Source: JAYFRE01 sp034926235
GTDB taxonomy: Bacteria; Pseudomonadota; Alphaproteobacteria; Rhodospirillales; Magnetospirillaceae
Direction of reading: 5' to 3'
DNA length: 6,502 nt
Assembly (NCBI GenBank): GCA_034926235.1
Contig: JAYFRE010000025.1
Location: 1-6,502 of the forward strand
The notes beneath the pieces are model-generated. The model did not search any database, was not told the origin of the DNA, and worked only from the letters and a program-made list of their open reading frames with translations. The translations under genes and the position numbers were made by a program. Positions 1-4,803 of the stretch are shown here, piece by piece. How positions within the stretch are numbered: position 1 is the first letter of the stretch; the number at the start of each line of letters is the position of its first letter.

Positions 1-413
1 GAAATGGTGGCAATGGTGCGGCCGTGGAAGGAATCAACGGCGGTGATGATGCGGTTCCGTTCGGGCCGGCCGGCGGCGTAATGGTAATGGCGCATCATCT
101 TGATCGCGCCCTCGATCGCTTCCGCGCCCGAATTGCAGAAAAACATGGTGTCGGCAAAGCTGTTGGCGACCAGCCGCGCCGCGACCTTTTCCTGGCCATC
201 GACCCGATAGACGTTCGAGCAATGCCACAGCTTTTCAGCCTGACGCTTCAGCGCGGCGACCAGATGAGGATGAGCGTGCCCCAGCGCGTTGACGGCGATG
301 CCCGCGCCGAAATCCAGATAACGTCGTCCGTCCGCCGTGAACAGGCGCACGCCTTCACCCCTCTCGAACGAAATATCGGCGCGGGCGTAAGTCGGAAGGA
401 CGGCAGAAATCAC
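1..413 (-). CDS. argD: Acetylornithine aminotransferase-type class III PLP transaminase, N-terminal part
   Basis: The C-terminus runs off the left edge, leaving about 137 residues. The family is the fold-type I, class III PLP aminotransferases. ArgD transfers an amino group between N-acetylornithine and 2-oxoglutarate in cytoplasmic arginine synthesis, and often also serves as succinyldiaminopimelate transaminase in lysine synthesis. Visible motifs are the N-terminal DFGAGIAVNALGHAHP stretch (about residues 34-49), the phosphate-binding CNSGAEA segment (about 93-99) followed by EGAIK, and SFHGRT (about 128-133). The catalytic lysine lies outside the window. The start is a GTG at 413-411, chosen because AAGGAG lies 7 nt upstream and the protein begins at the usual family position. 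A promoter lies in the gap upstream. A related ornithine or succinylornithine transaminase cannot be excluded from the N-terminus alone, but the close match to alphaproteobacterial ArgD style makes argD the best call. Confidence 0.88.
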   Translation of the reverse strand, partial: MISAVLPTYARADISFERGEGVRLFTADGRRYLDFGAGIAVNALGHAHPHLVAALKRQAEKLWHCSNVYRVDGQEKVAARLVANSFADTMFFCNSGAEAIEGAIKMMRHYHYAAGRPERNRIITAVDSFHGRTIATI

Positions 414-420
414 GGGAGCT

Positions 421-426
421 CTCCTT
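421..426 (-). promoter_or_regulatory. Ribosome binding site deciding the argD GTG start
   Basis: On the minus strand this reads AAGGAG, 7 nt before the GTG at 413-411. No ATG in the argD frame lies near this position, so the site is the main reason for accepting a GTG start. The bases just downstream (GAGCTCC) are partly complementary to the site, but the loop would be too tight for a stable hairpin. Confidence 0.7.
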
Positions 427-438
427 GAAGGCAACGGA

Positions 439-471
439 TTAGGGGCGGTATGACGCCGCTCCGCTTCTCAT
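439..471 (-). CDS. Possible 10-codon leader ORF upstream of argD
   Basis: Minus-strand ATG at 471-469 to TAA at 441-439 encodes MRSGAASYRP. It lies between the predicted argD promoter and the argD GTG, and its stop is 25 nt upstream of that GTG. Two of the ten codons are arginine: AGA at codon 2, expected to be rare in such a GC-rich genome, and CGC at codon 9. There is no Shine-Dalgarno, and the ATG lies only about 6 nt from the predicted transcription start, so translation would have to be nearly leaderless. An ORF this short arises easily by chance. It is listed because it precedes an arginine-biosynthesis gene. Nothing shows that it is translated. Confidence 0.2.
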   Translation of the reverse strand: MRSGAASYRP

Positions 472-481
472 GGAAAGCGAG

Positions 482-496
482 AGACTATCTGAGTCT
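482..496. repeat. Inverted repeat over the argD -10 box (possible operator)
   Basis: AGACT (482-486) and AGTCT (492-496) are perfect complements separated by 5 bp, so the arm centres are 10 bp apart, about one helical turn. The repeat overlaps the -10 hexamer (484-489) of the predicted argD promoter, where a dimeric repressor could act. I do not recognise the sequence as the site of a known regulator. A 5+5 dyad is short and could be chance. Confidence 0.3.
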
Positions 497-512
497 TTTG
501 CAAGAATGTCAA
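484..512 (-). promoter_or_regulatory. Sigma70-type promoter for argD
   Basis: On the minus strand there is a perfect TTGACA (512-507), a 17-bp spacer, and GATAGT (489-484), which matches 4 of 6 bases of the TATAAT consensus. Transcription would start near 477 and give a leader of about 64 nt before argD. It is the best promoter match in the window, and it lies in a true intergenic gap in the right orientation. A perfect -35 with a weaker -10 is common in alphaproteobacterial promoters. Confidence 0.6.
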
Positions 513-534
513 CGCCTCGTGGCGAACGGGAAGG

Positions 535-548
535 CAGCCCCTCGGCTG
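535..548 (-). terminator. Possible hairpin terminator after the ABC permease gene
   Basis: Just after the permease stop, the minus-strand RNA would form CAGCC-GAGG-GGCTG, a 5-bp GC-rich stem with a 4-nt loop. A second small stem (CGCC-ACGA-GGCG, 524-513) follows before the argD -35 box. There is no real run of U after either stem, so intrinsic termination is uncertain. The position between a stop codon and a promoter supports some role in separating the two genes. Confidence 0.3.
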
Positions 549-552
549 ATGC

Positions 553-1365
553 CTACGCTTTGAGCTTATAGCCCGAGCGGAACATGCTCCAAACCAGCCA
601 TCCCAATCCCAGGTTACAGCCGGCGAGCAGCAATCCGCCGGATAGGAGGCTGGCGTCGGCATGGCCGGTGAAGCCGAAGCGGAATCCGTCGATCATGTAG
701 AAGAACGGATTGATATGAGCCAGGAAGCGCAAAGAATCGGGTAGCCTTTCGATCGAATAAAAGGTGCCCGACAGGAAAGAAAGCGGTGTGACGATGAAAT
801 TGGTCACGGCGGCGATGTGGTCGAATTTATCCGCCCAGATGCCGCCCGCTACCCCCAGCAGCGACAGCATCGCCGAGGCCATGACGGCGTAAAACAGAAT
901 GGCGGCTATGCTGTGAATCTGAAGCGGTACGAAAGGCAGCATGGCGAGCGAGACCGCCAGCCCCACGACCAGCCCGCGAACGACGCCGCCCAAGGTGTAG
1001 GCGATGGACAGTTCCGCCGCCGACAGGGGCGCCATCAGAACATCGACGATATTGCCCTGGACCTTGGCGATGACCAGCGAGGAGGAGGTGTTGGCGAAGG
1101 CGTTCTGGGCCATCGCCATCATGATCAGGCCGGGGGCCAGGAAAACGGGAAAGGGAAGACCGTCGACCAATGTCCGCGCCATGGAATCGCCCATCGCCAG
1201 GACGAAGACCGCCAGGAAAATCAGCGTCGTCGCCACGGGGGCGAGGACGGTCTGAACATAGACCTTGAGGAAGCGGCGAATCTCGCGAAGGGTCAGGGTC
1301 ATGAGGCCCAGCCCGTTGACGGAACGGGGCGTTTGCGGCGCGGCGGAGGGTGCGATAGCGGACAT
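553..1365 (-). CDS. ABC-2 type (YadH/NodJ-like) transporter permease
   Basis: A 270-aa inner-membrane permease of the ABC-2 family, which forms the channel of ABC exporters for drugs, polysaccharides or lipids. The substrate cannot be told from sequence. A polar N-terminus of about 22 residues is followed by six likely membrane segments, near residues 41-58, 73-87, 119-143, 152-174, 187-203 and 241-261. The family hallmark is the segment TPLSFLSGTFYSIERLP (about 193-209), followed by INPFFYMIDGFR (about 218-229). The length fits YadH-type permeases (about 255 aa). The cognate ATPase is normally an adjacent gene, but here the upstream neighbour is divergent recX and the downstream one is argD, so the partner must be elsewhere. 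No good Shine-Dalgarno precedes the ATG at 1365; the next Met (residue 22) is an alternative start and would still leave all membrane segments intact. Confidence 0.9.
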   Translation of the reverse strand: MSAIAPSAAPQTPRSVNGLGLMTLTLREIRRFLKVYVQTVLAPVATTLIFLAVFVLAMGDSMARTLVDGLPFPVFLAPGLIMMAMAQNAFANTSSSLVIAKVQGNIVDVLMAPLSAAELSIAYTLGGVVRGLVVGLAVSLAMLPFVPLQIHSIAAILFYAVMASAMLSLLGVAGGIWADKFDHIAAVTNFIVTPLSFLSGTFYSIERLPDSLRFLAHINPFFYMIDGFRFGFTGHADASLLSGGLLLAGCNLGLGWLVWSMFRSGYKLKA

Positions 1366-1396
1366 GTCGAGGGTGAATGTGCGCTATGATCGGGGC

Positions 1397-1948
1397 ATGG
1401 ACAAGTCCCCCGGGGAAGAAACGATCGATCGCCGCCGTTTGGAAAGGGCGGCGGTGGCCTATCTGGAACGATTTCCCGCGTCCCGGGCGGGGGTGCGTCA
1501 GGTATTGCTGCGGAAATTGCGCCGCATGCTGGGCGACGCGTTCGATCCGGATCGGGCGGAAGCGGCGATCGCCGATCTGTTGGGGCGCTTGACCGACGCC
1601 GGATTGCTCGACGATGAACGCTATGGCCGGGCGCTGGCGCGCAATCTGCTGGATCGCGGCGTTGCGCCGGCGATGCTCCTCTACCGTTTGACCGCGCGCG
1701 GAATCGAACGCGGGATGGCAGCAGAGATTGTCGCCGATCTTGCCGCCGAGCGGGCCGAAGAGGGGGGCGATGCCGATTGGGAGGCGGCTTGCGCTTTTGC
1801 CCGCCGCCGCCGTCTGGGACCCTGGCGGATCGGCGCGGCGGACGAGACGCGGCGGGTGCGCGAGATGGCGGCGATGGGACGCGCGGGCTTTTCCCGCGCC
1901 CTTGCCGTACGGGTGCTGGAATCCGATCCGGACGGAGACGATTCCTGA
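1397..1948 (+). CDS. recX: RecX-family recombination regulator
   Basis: A 183-aa RecX-family protein. RecX proteins bind RecA filaments and limit RecA's recombinase and coprotease activity. Three-helix repeats typical of the family are visible: AVAYLERFPASRAGVRQVL (about residues 19-37), a middle block with the AGLLDDERYGRALARNLLDRG signature (about 68-88) and LTARGIERGMA (about 98-108), and a C-terminal block with RAGFSRALAVRVLES (about 162-176). The reading frame is open upstream to 1265, but that part is antisense to the permease gene, so I place the start at the ATG at 1397. Only a weak GGGG precedes it. TATGAT (1385-1390) lies 6 bp upstream and could be the -10 box of a leaderless transcript, but I see no good -35. 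I see no GTTC-N7-GTTC SOS box upstream. recA is not in the window. The gene converges with the LOG-family gene. Confidence 0.85.
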   Translation: MDKSPGEETIDRRRLERAAVAYLERFPASRAGVRQVLLRKLRRMLGDAFDPDRAEAAIADLLGRLTDAGLLDDERYGRALARNLLDRGVAPAMLLYRLTARGIERGMAAEIVADLAAERAEEGGDADWEAACAFARRRRLGPWRIGAADETRRVREMAAMGRAGFSRALAVRVLESDPDGDDS

Positions 1949-1960
1949 CGGACGGTCAGG
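1944..1960. terminator. Inverted repeat covering both convergent stop codons (recX / LOG-family gene)
   Basis: CCTGAC (1944-1949), a 5-nt loop GGACG, then GTCAGG (1955-1960): a perfect 6-bp stem. The recX TGA (1946-1948) lies in one arm and the complement of the opposing gene's TGA (1956-1958) lies in the other. The hairpin could form in transcripts of both strands and is the only candidate bidirectional terminator between the genes. Neither side has a T-run, so it would be a weak intrinsic terminator or a 3'-end stabilising structure. Confidence 0.35.
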
Positions 1961-2540
1961 CCTTCAGCGTTCCCGCCCATTTGGCGATGGCCGGCGCGGG
2001 GACATAAGTATCGAGCTTGTCCAGCAGCGCCTGGGGCTGATCCGCGACCTGCACCATCCGGCGATGTTCGGGACGGATGAAACCGTGCGCCGCCATGGAA
2101 TCGACTGCATTCAGCAAGGGGTCGTAGAAACCGTCGACATTCAGCACGCCGAAGGGTTTGGCGTGGATGCCGAGTTGGGCCCAGGTCCAGATCTCGAAGA
2201 ATTCCTCCAGCGTGCCCAATCCGCCCGGCAGCACTGCAAAGGCGTCGGACAGCTCGGCCATTCTGGCTTTGCGGTCATGCATGGTCTCGACGACCAGCAT
2301 CGAGGTCAGCCCGCGATGACCGACTTCCTTGTCCCACAGCATCTGGGGGATGACCCCGATGGCGCGGCCTTTCGCCGCGAGCACGGCGTCGGCGAGGGCG
2401 CCCATGATGCCGATCGAGCCGCCGCCGAAAACCAGTGTGATGTCGCGTTCGGCCATCAAACGGCCCAGATCGCGCGCCGCGGCGATGAAGCCGCTTTCCC
2501 GGCCGGCGCTGGAGCCGCAAAAGACACAAAGTGATTTCAT
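1956..2540 (-). CDS. LOG-family (TIGR00730) cytokinin riboside 5'-monophosphate phosphoribohydrolase
   Basis: A 194-aa protein of the LOG / TIGR00730 family with a Rossmann-like fold, acting in the cytoplasm. Characterised members hydrolyse N6-modified AMP (cytokinin nucleotides), and some act on AMP, to free base plus ribose 5-phosphate. Bacterial members are often misnamed lysine decarboxylase. Visible are the N-terminal strand SLCVFCGSSAG (about residues 3-13), the glycine-rich VFGGGSIGIMG (about 37-47), MHDRK (87-91) with the conserved Arg, and the hallmark PGGLGTLEE (105-113), matching PGGxGTxxE with its catalytic Glu. The length is normal for the family. It is the last gene of the minus-strand operon, 49 bp after the CCA-enzyme stop. 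No Shine-Dalgarno is evident before the ATG (the upstream bases read GCGCCATC), so expression may depend on upstream translation. The natural substrate in this organism is unknown. Confidence 0.92.
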   Translation of the reverse strand: MKSLCVFCGSSAGRESGFIAAARDLGRLMAERDITLVFGGGSIGIMGALADAVLAAKGRAIGVIPQMLWDKEVGHRGLTSMLVVETMHDRKARMAELSDAFAVLPGGLGTLEEFFEIWTWAQLGIHAKPFGVLNVDGFYDPLLNAVDSMAAHGFIRPEHRRMVQVADQPQALLDKLDTYVPAPAIAKWAGTLKA

Positions 2541-2557
2541 GATGGCGCACTCATTAC

Positions 2558-2584
2558 CGCGCCCGGCCTATTTCGGCAAGCGCG
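2558..2584 (-). other. Hairpin between the CCA-enzyme and LOG-family genes
   Basis: In the minus-strand transcript, CGCGC (2584-2580) pairs with GCGCG (2562-2558), and inside it GCC (2577-2575) pairs with GGC (2568-2566) around a 6-nt loop, with unpaired bases between the stems. No U-run follows, so it does not look like an intrinsic terminator. It could modulate read-through or mRNA stability between the two genes. In GC-rich DNA such pairing can also be accidental. Confidence 0.2.
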
Positions 2585-2589
2585 ACCCG

Positions 2590-3942
2590 TTACGGCGTTC
2601 GCGTCAGGTCGTGGGCTTTTTCTAAAATTCGGTCGCGGTCGGGCTGGAAATCTTCGTCGATCCACCAGGATTCCAGCGCCGCCAGCAGCGCGCCCAGGGA
2701 TGGTCCGGGTTCATGGCCCAGCAGGATCAGATCCCGGCCGCCGATGGGCAAAGTGCGGGGTGTCCAAACGTCGGCGTGATCGAGCAGTCCATGCCAGACA
2801 CCGCTTTCGCGCGTCATTTCGCGCCGGGTGCCGGCGGCGCGGCGGCGCGCCCAATTTATCAGCAGCAGGTCGCGGAAGCGGTCCGCACCCAATTGGTGCA
2901 GCAGACGCCGGGCCTGGCGGAGATCCAGGTCGGGACCTATGGAACAGGGCGGGTCGGCCAGAACGGCCAGGCGGTCGGCCTGACGTTTCGACAAACGGAA
3001 CCGTTTAGCCACCGCTCGCGCCGCTTCGCGCCCCCCTTCGATCAGAATCGCCAGACGGCGCAAGGAATCGGCGGCGATGGAATCCCGAACCAGCCCGCGC
3101 GTCTCCAGGAAGGTCAGTTGACGCAAGGCGCCGAAATTCAGGGCTTCGGGCAAAATCTGCGCCAGAATATGCTCACCCTGCATCAGGACCAGGGTCGCCG
3201 CCGGTTCGGGGGCGCGGAGCAGCTTCTTCATTTCGCCCCAGATCCGTTCGCCGGACAGCGTCCTTAACGCTTCCGCCTTGAGGCGGCAGGCCTGCAGGGC
3301 GTCGGCATCGACCGGCGGATGGCCCAGCCAGGCGAAAAAACGGAAGAACCGCAGGATTCGTAAGGCGTCCTCGTCGATGCGCTGTTCGGCCCGGCCGATG
3401 AAACGCACCCACCCCGAAGCCAGATCGGCGATGCCGTTGAAGGGATCGAAGATCTGGCCGTCGGGCGTCGCCGACAGGGCGTTGAAGGTGAAATCGCGCC
3501 GCTTCGCATCTTCCAGCCAATCGTCGGTGAAGGCCACATGGGCGCGTCGTCCGAAGGTTTCGACGTCCCGGCGCAAGGTCGTGATCTCGAAACGCTGTCC
3601 TTCGACGATGGCCGTGACCGTGCCATGAGCGATCCCGGTCGGCAGAGCCTTGATCCCCGCTTCCTCAAGCAGGGCCATAACCGCCTCGGGCGGTTCCGGT
3701 GTGGCGATGTCGATATCCTCGGTCTCGCGGCCCAGCAGCGTGTCGCGCAGGCAGCCGCCGACGAAGCGCATCTCTGTTCCCCGGGCGGTCAGGGCGTCGA
3801 TGACGCGCCGGGTTGCGGGCGCGGTCAACCAACCCCGGAGCGGAATCTGCCCGACTGGCCGGTTTTTGTTGGAAGTCTTATCGTCCGCCGGCGTTTCGGT
3901 CGTCGAAGCGCCCCGGAACAAGTTGGCCATGATCGTCCACAT
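2590..3942 (-). CDS. cca: CCA tRNA nucleotidyltransferase (class II)
   Basis: A 450-aa class II nucleotidyltransferase that adds or repairs the 3'-terminal CCA of tRNAs using CTP and ATP. The head domain holds VGGCLRD (61-67), the metal-binding EDIDIA motif (75-80, Asp76 and Asp78), and the PTGIAHGTVT loop (101-110). The nucleotide-selecting region follows, with RRDFTFNAL (148-156) and the neck RIDEDALRILRFFRF (188-202). ERIWGEMKKLL (232-242) is the usual RNA-binding helix. The long C-terminus is typical of alphaproteobacterial members. A poly(A) polymerase role is possible in this superfamily, but the motifs fit CCA addition better. The start is uncertain: the ATG at 3942 has no Shine-Dalgarno, the ATG at 3930 has a weak GGA, and a TTG at 3921 is also in frame. 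All three overlap the upstream gene. The first 30 or so residues look unconserved. Confidence 0.93.
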   Translation of the reverse strand: MWTIMANLFRGASTTETPADDKTSNKNRPVGQIPLRGWLTAPATRRVIDALTARGTEMRFVGGCLRDTLLGRETEDIDIATPEPPEAVMALLEEAGIKALPTGIAHGTVTAIVEGQRFEITTLRRDVETFGRRAHVAFTDDWLEDAKRRDFTFNALSATPDGQIFDPFNGIADLASGWVRFIGRAEQRIDEDALRILRFFRFFAWLGHPPVDADALQACRLKAEALRTLSGERIWGEMKKLLRAPEPAATLVLMQGEHILAQILPEALNFGALRQLTFLETRGLVRDSIAADSLRRLAILIEGGREAARAVAKRFRLSKRQADRLAVLADPPCSIGPDLDLRQARRLLHQLGADRFRDLLLINWARRRAAGTRREMTRESGVWHGLLDHADVWTPRTLPIGGRDLILLGHEPGPSLGALLAALESWWIDEDFQPDRDRILEKAHDLTRTP

Positions 3943-4171
3943 AGGCAGGCTGATACTGTTCCTTGGAATAACCCGAAACCAGAGTGCCCCCCACCGCTGC
4001 CAGCAGTGCGAGCAAACCGCCCGCGATCAGGAGCCAGCTCCAGGGAACCTTGTCCCAGCCGGGCGGCGGCGCGCCGGTGACCGAGGCGCGGTGTTGACGC
4101 CAGACCAGCCATACGACCCACAAAAAGGTGGGCAGCAGGATGGGCAGGACATACTGGATCAGGATGCGCAT
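3878..4171 (-). CDS. Small two-helix membrane protein, probably DUF6111 family
   Basis: A 97-aa protein of unknown function. Two hydrophobic segments are visible, about residues 5-24 and 48-67, separated by a polar loop with GAPPPGWDKVPWSW. The soluble C-terminus contains QYQPAYVDDHGQLVPGRF. From memory this matches the alphaproteobacterial DUF6111 proteins found beside NUDIX and CCA-enzyme genes; the family name is recalled and unchecked. With both helices spanning the inner membrane, the two ends would lie on the same side. Its ATG lies within the last 13 bp of the NUDIX gene, preceded by GAAGGA at short spacing, and its 3' end overlaps the CCA-enzyme start, so it is translationally embedded in the operon. 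The overlaps, the RBS and the non-random hydrophobic pattern argue that it is real. Confidence 0.75.
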   Translation of the reverse strand: MRILIQYVLPILLPTFLWVVWLVWRQHRASVTGAPPPGWDKVPWSWLLIAGGLLALLAAVGGTLVSGYSKEQYQPAYVDDHGQLVPGRFDDRNAGGR

Positions 4172-4803
4172 GGTTCCTTCAACACATGGCAGAGATTAAG
4201 CAGCATTCCCGCAGTGGCCCCCCAGATATACCGGTCCCCGTAGGGAATGGCGTAATAATAGCGTTTTTGGCCGGTGGGCGTGACGCGGAAATCCCGGCGA
4301 TGGTTGGTTTCGTCCAGAATGAAGTCGAGCGGCACCTCAAAGATGTCGGCAACCTCGAACGGATCGGGCTTCAGCGCGAAAGGCGGGTGAACCAGCCCCA
4401 CCACCGGCACGACGCAAAATCCGGTGATCGTGACGTAATTGTCCAGCCGGCCCAGCACTTCGATCCTGTCCGCTCCAAGGCCGATTTCCTCGGCGGTTTC
4501 GCGCAAGGCGGCGTCGGTGGCGGTCTTGTCCGAATTCTCGCAGCGCCCGCCGGGGAAGCTGATTTGTCCGGGATGATGAATCAGATGGTCGGTCCGCTGG
4601 GTCAGCAGCACGGTCAGTCCGGCATCGCGCAGAACCAGCGGCACCAGGACGGCGGCTTTTTTCAAACCGGTTTTGACGTCAACCGGAACCGGGAAAGACG
4701 CACCCGTTCCGAGCAGCCTGTCGGTGCCGTCATCGGAATGCTCGCCCTGAGCCCTTTCCCTGGCCAGTTTTTGTGCGATTTCGCGTCCGGTCACGTTCAT
4801 CAT
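4159..4803 (-). CDS. NUDIX hydrolase, CoA pyrophosphatase (NudL/YeaB-like)
   Basis: A 214-aa NUDIX hydrolase. CoA pyrophosphatases of this type split CoA and its derivatives into 4'-phosphopantetheine species and 3',5'-ADP with divalent metal. The CoA-type signature covers residues 66-86 (LLTQR through GQISFPGG) and runs straight into the Nudix box, which ends in RETAEEIG (101-108) with the metal-binding glutamates. One signature position is unusual: the Arg of the canonical LLTxRSxxxR pattern is Ile75. The C-terminal IPYGDRYIWGATAGMLLNL segment (about 187-205) is typical of these enzymes. The start is ATGATG. AAGGAGA directly abuts the first ATG (4803), so spacing favours the second (4800). 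The first ATG overlaps the DUF1285 stop as ATGA. Another nucleotide diphosphate substrate is possible. Confidence 0.9.
   Translation of the reverse strand: MMNVTGREIAQKLARERAQGEHSDDGTDRLLGTGASFPVPVDVKTGLKKAAVLVPLVLRDAGLTVLLTQRTDHLIHHPGQISFPGGRCENSDKTATDAALRETAEEIGLGADRIEVLGRLDNYVTITGFCVVPVVGLVHPPFALKPDPFEVADIFEVPLDFILDETNHRRDFRVTPTGQKRYYYAIPYGDRYIWGATAGMLLNLCHVLKEPCAS

Noticed and set aside
817..1389. 190-codon plus-strand open frame antisense to the ABC permease
   Set aside because: The translation is a low-complexity R/G/Q/D-rich shadow of a hydrophobic membrane protein. The permease on the other strand has recognisable ABC-2 motifs and a normal length.
1265..1396. 44-codon N-terminal extension of the recX frame
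   Set aside because: It lies antisense to the permease N-terminus and across the 31-bp gap, is Arg-rich and not RecX-like. The ATG at 1397 gives a normal RecX.
1366..1396. SOS box (alphaproteobacterial GTTC-N7-GTTC) upstream of recX
   Set aside because: Looked for because recX is often damage-regulated. No such pair, nor its complement, is present in the gap.
1728..2534. 268-codon plus-strand open frame spanning the end of recX and the antisense of the LOG-family gene
   Set aside because: No ribosome binding site and no recognisable domain. It is out of frame with recX and antisense to a strongly conserved family with its PGGxGTxxE motif intact.
2541..2589. Separate promoter for the LOG-family gene (TTGCCG, 17 bp, TAATGA on the minus strand)
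   Set aside because: The -10 candidate matches only 2 of 6 consensus bases, so read-through from the operon is the simpler explanation.
2713..3267. 184-codon plus-strand open frame antisense to the CCA enzyme
   Set aside because: Glutamine- and glycine-rich shadow composition typical of GC-rich antisense frames; the CCA enzyme explains this DNA.
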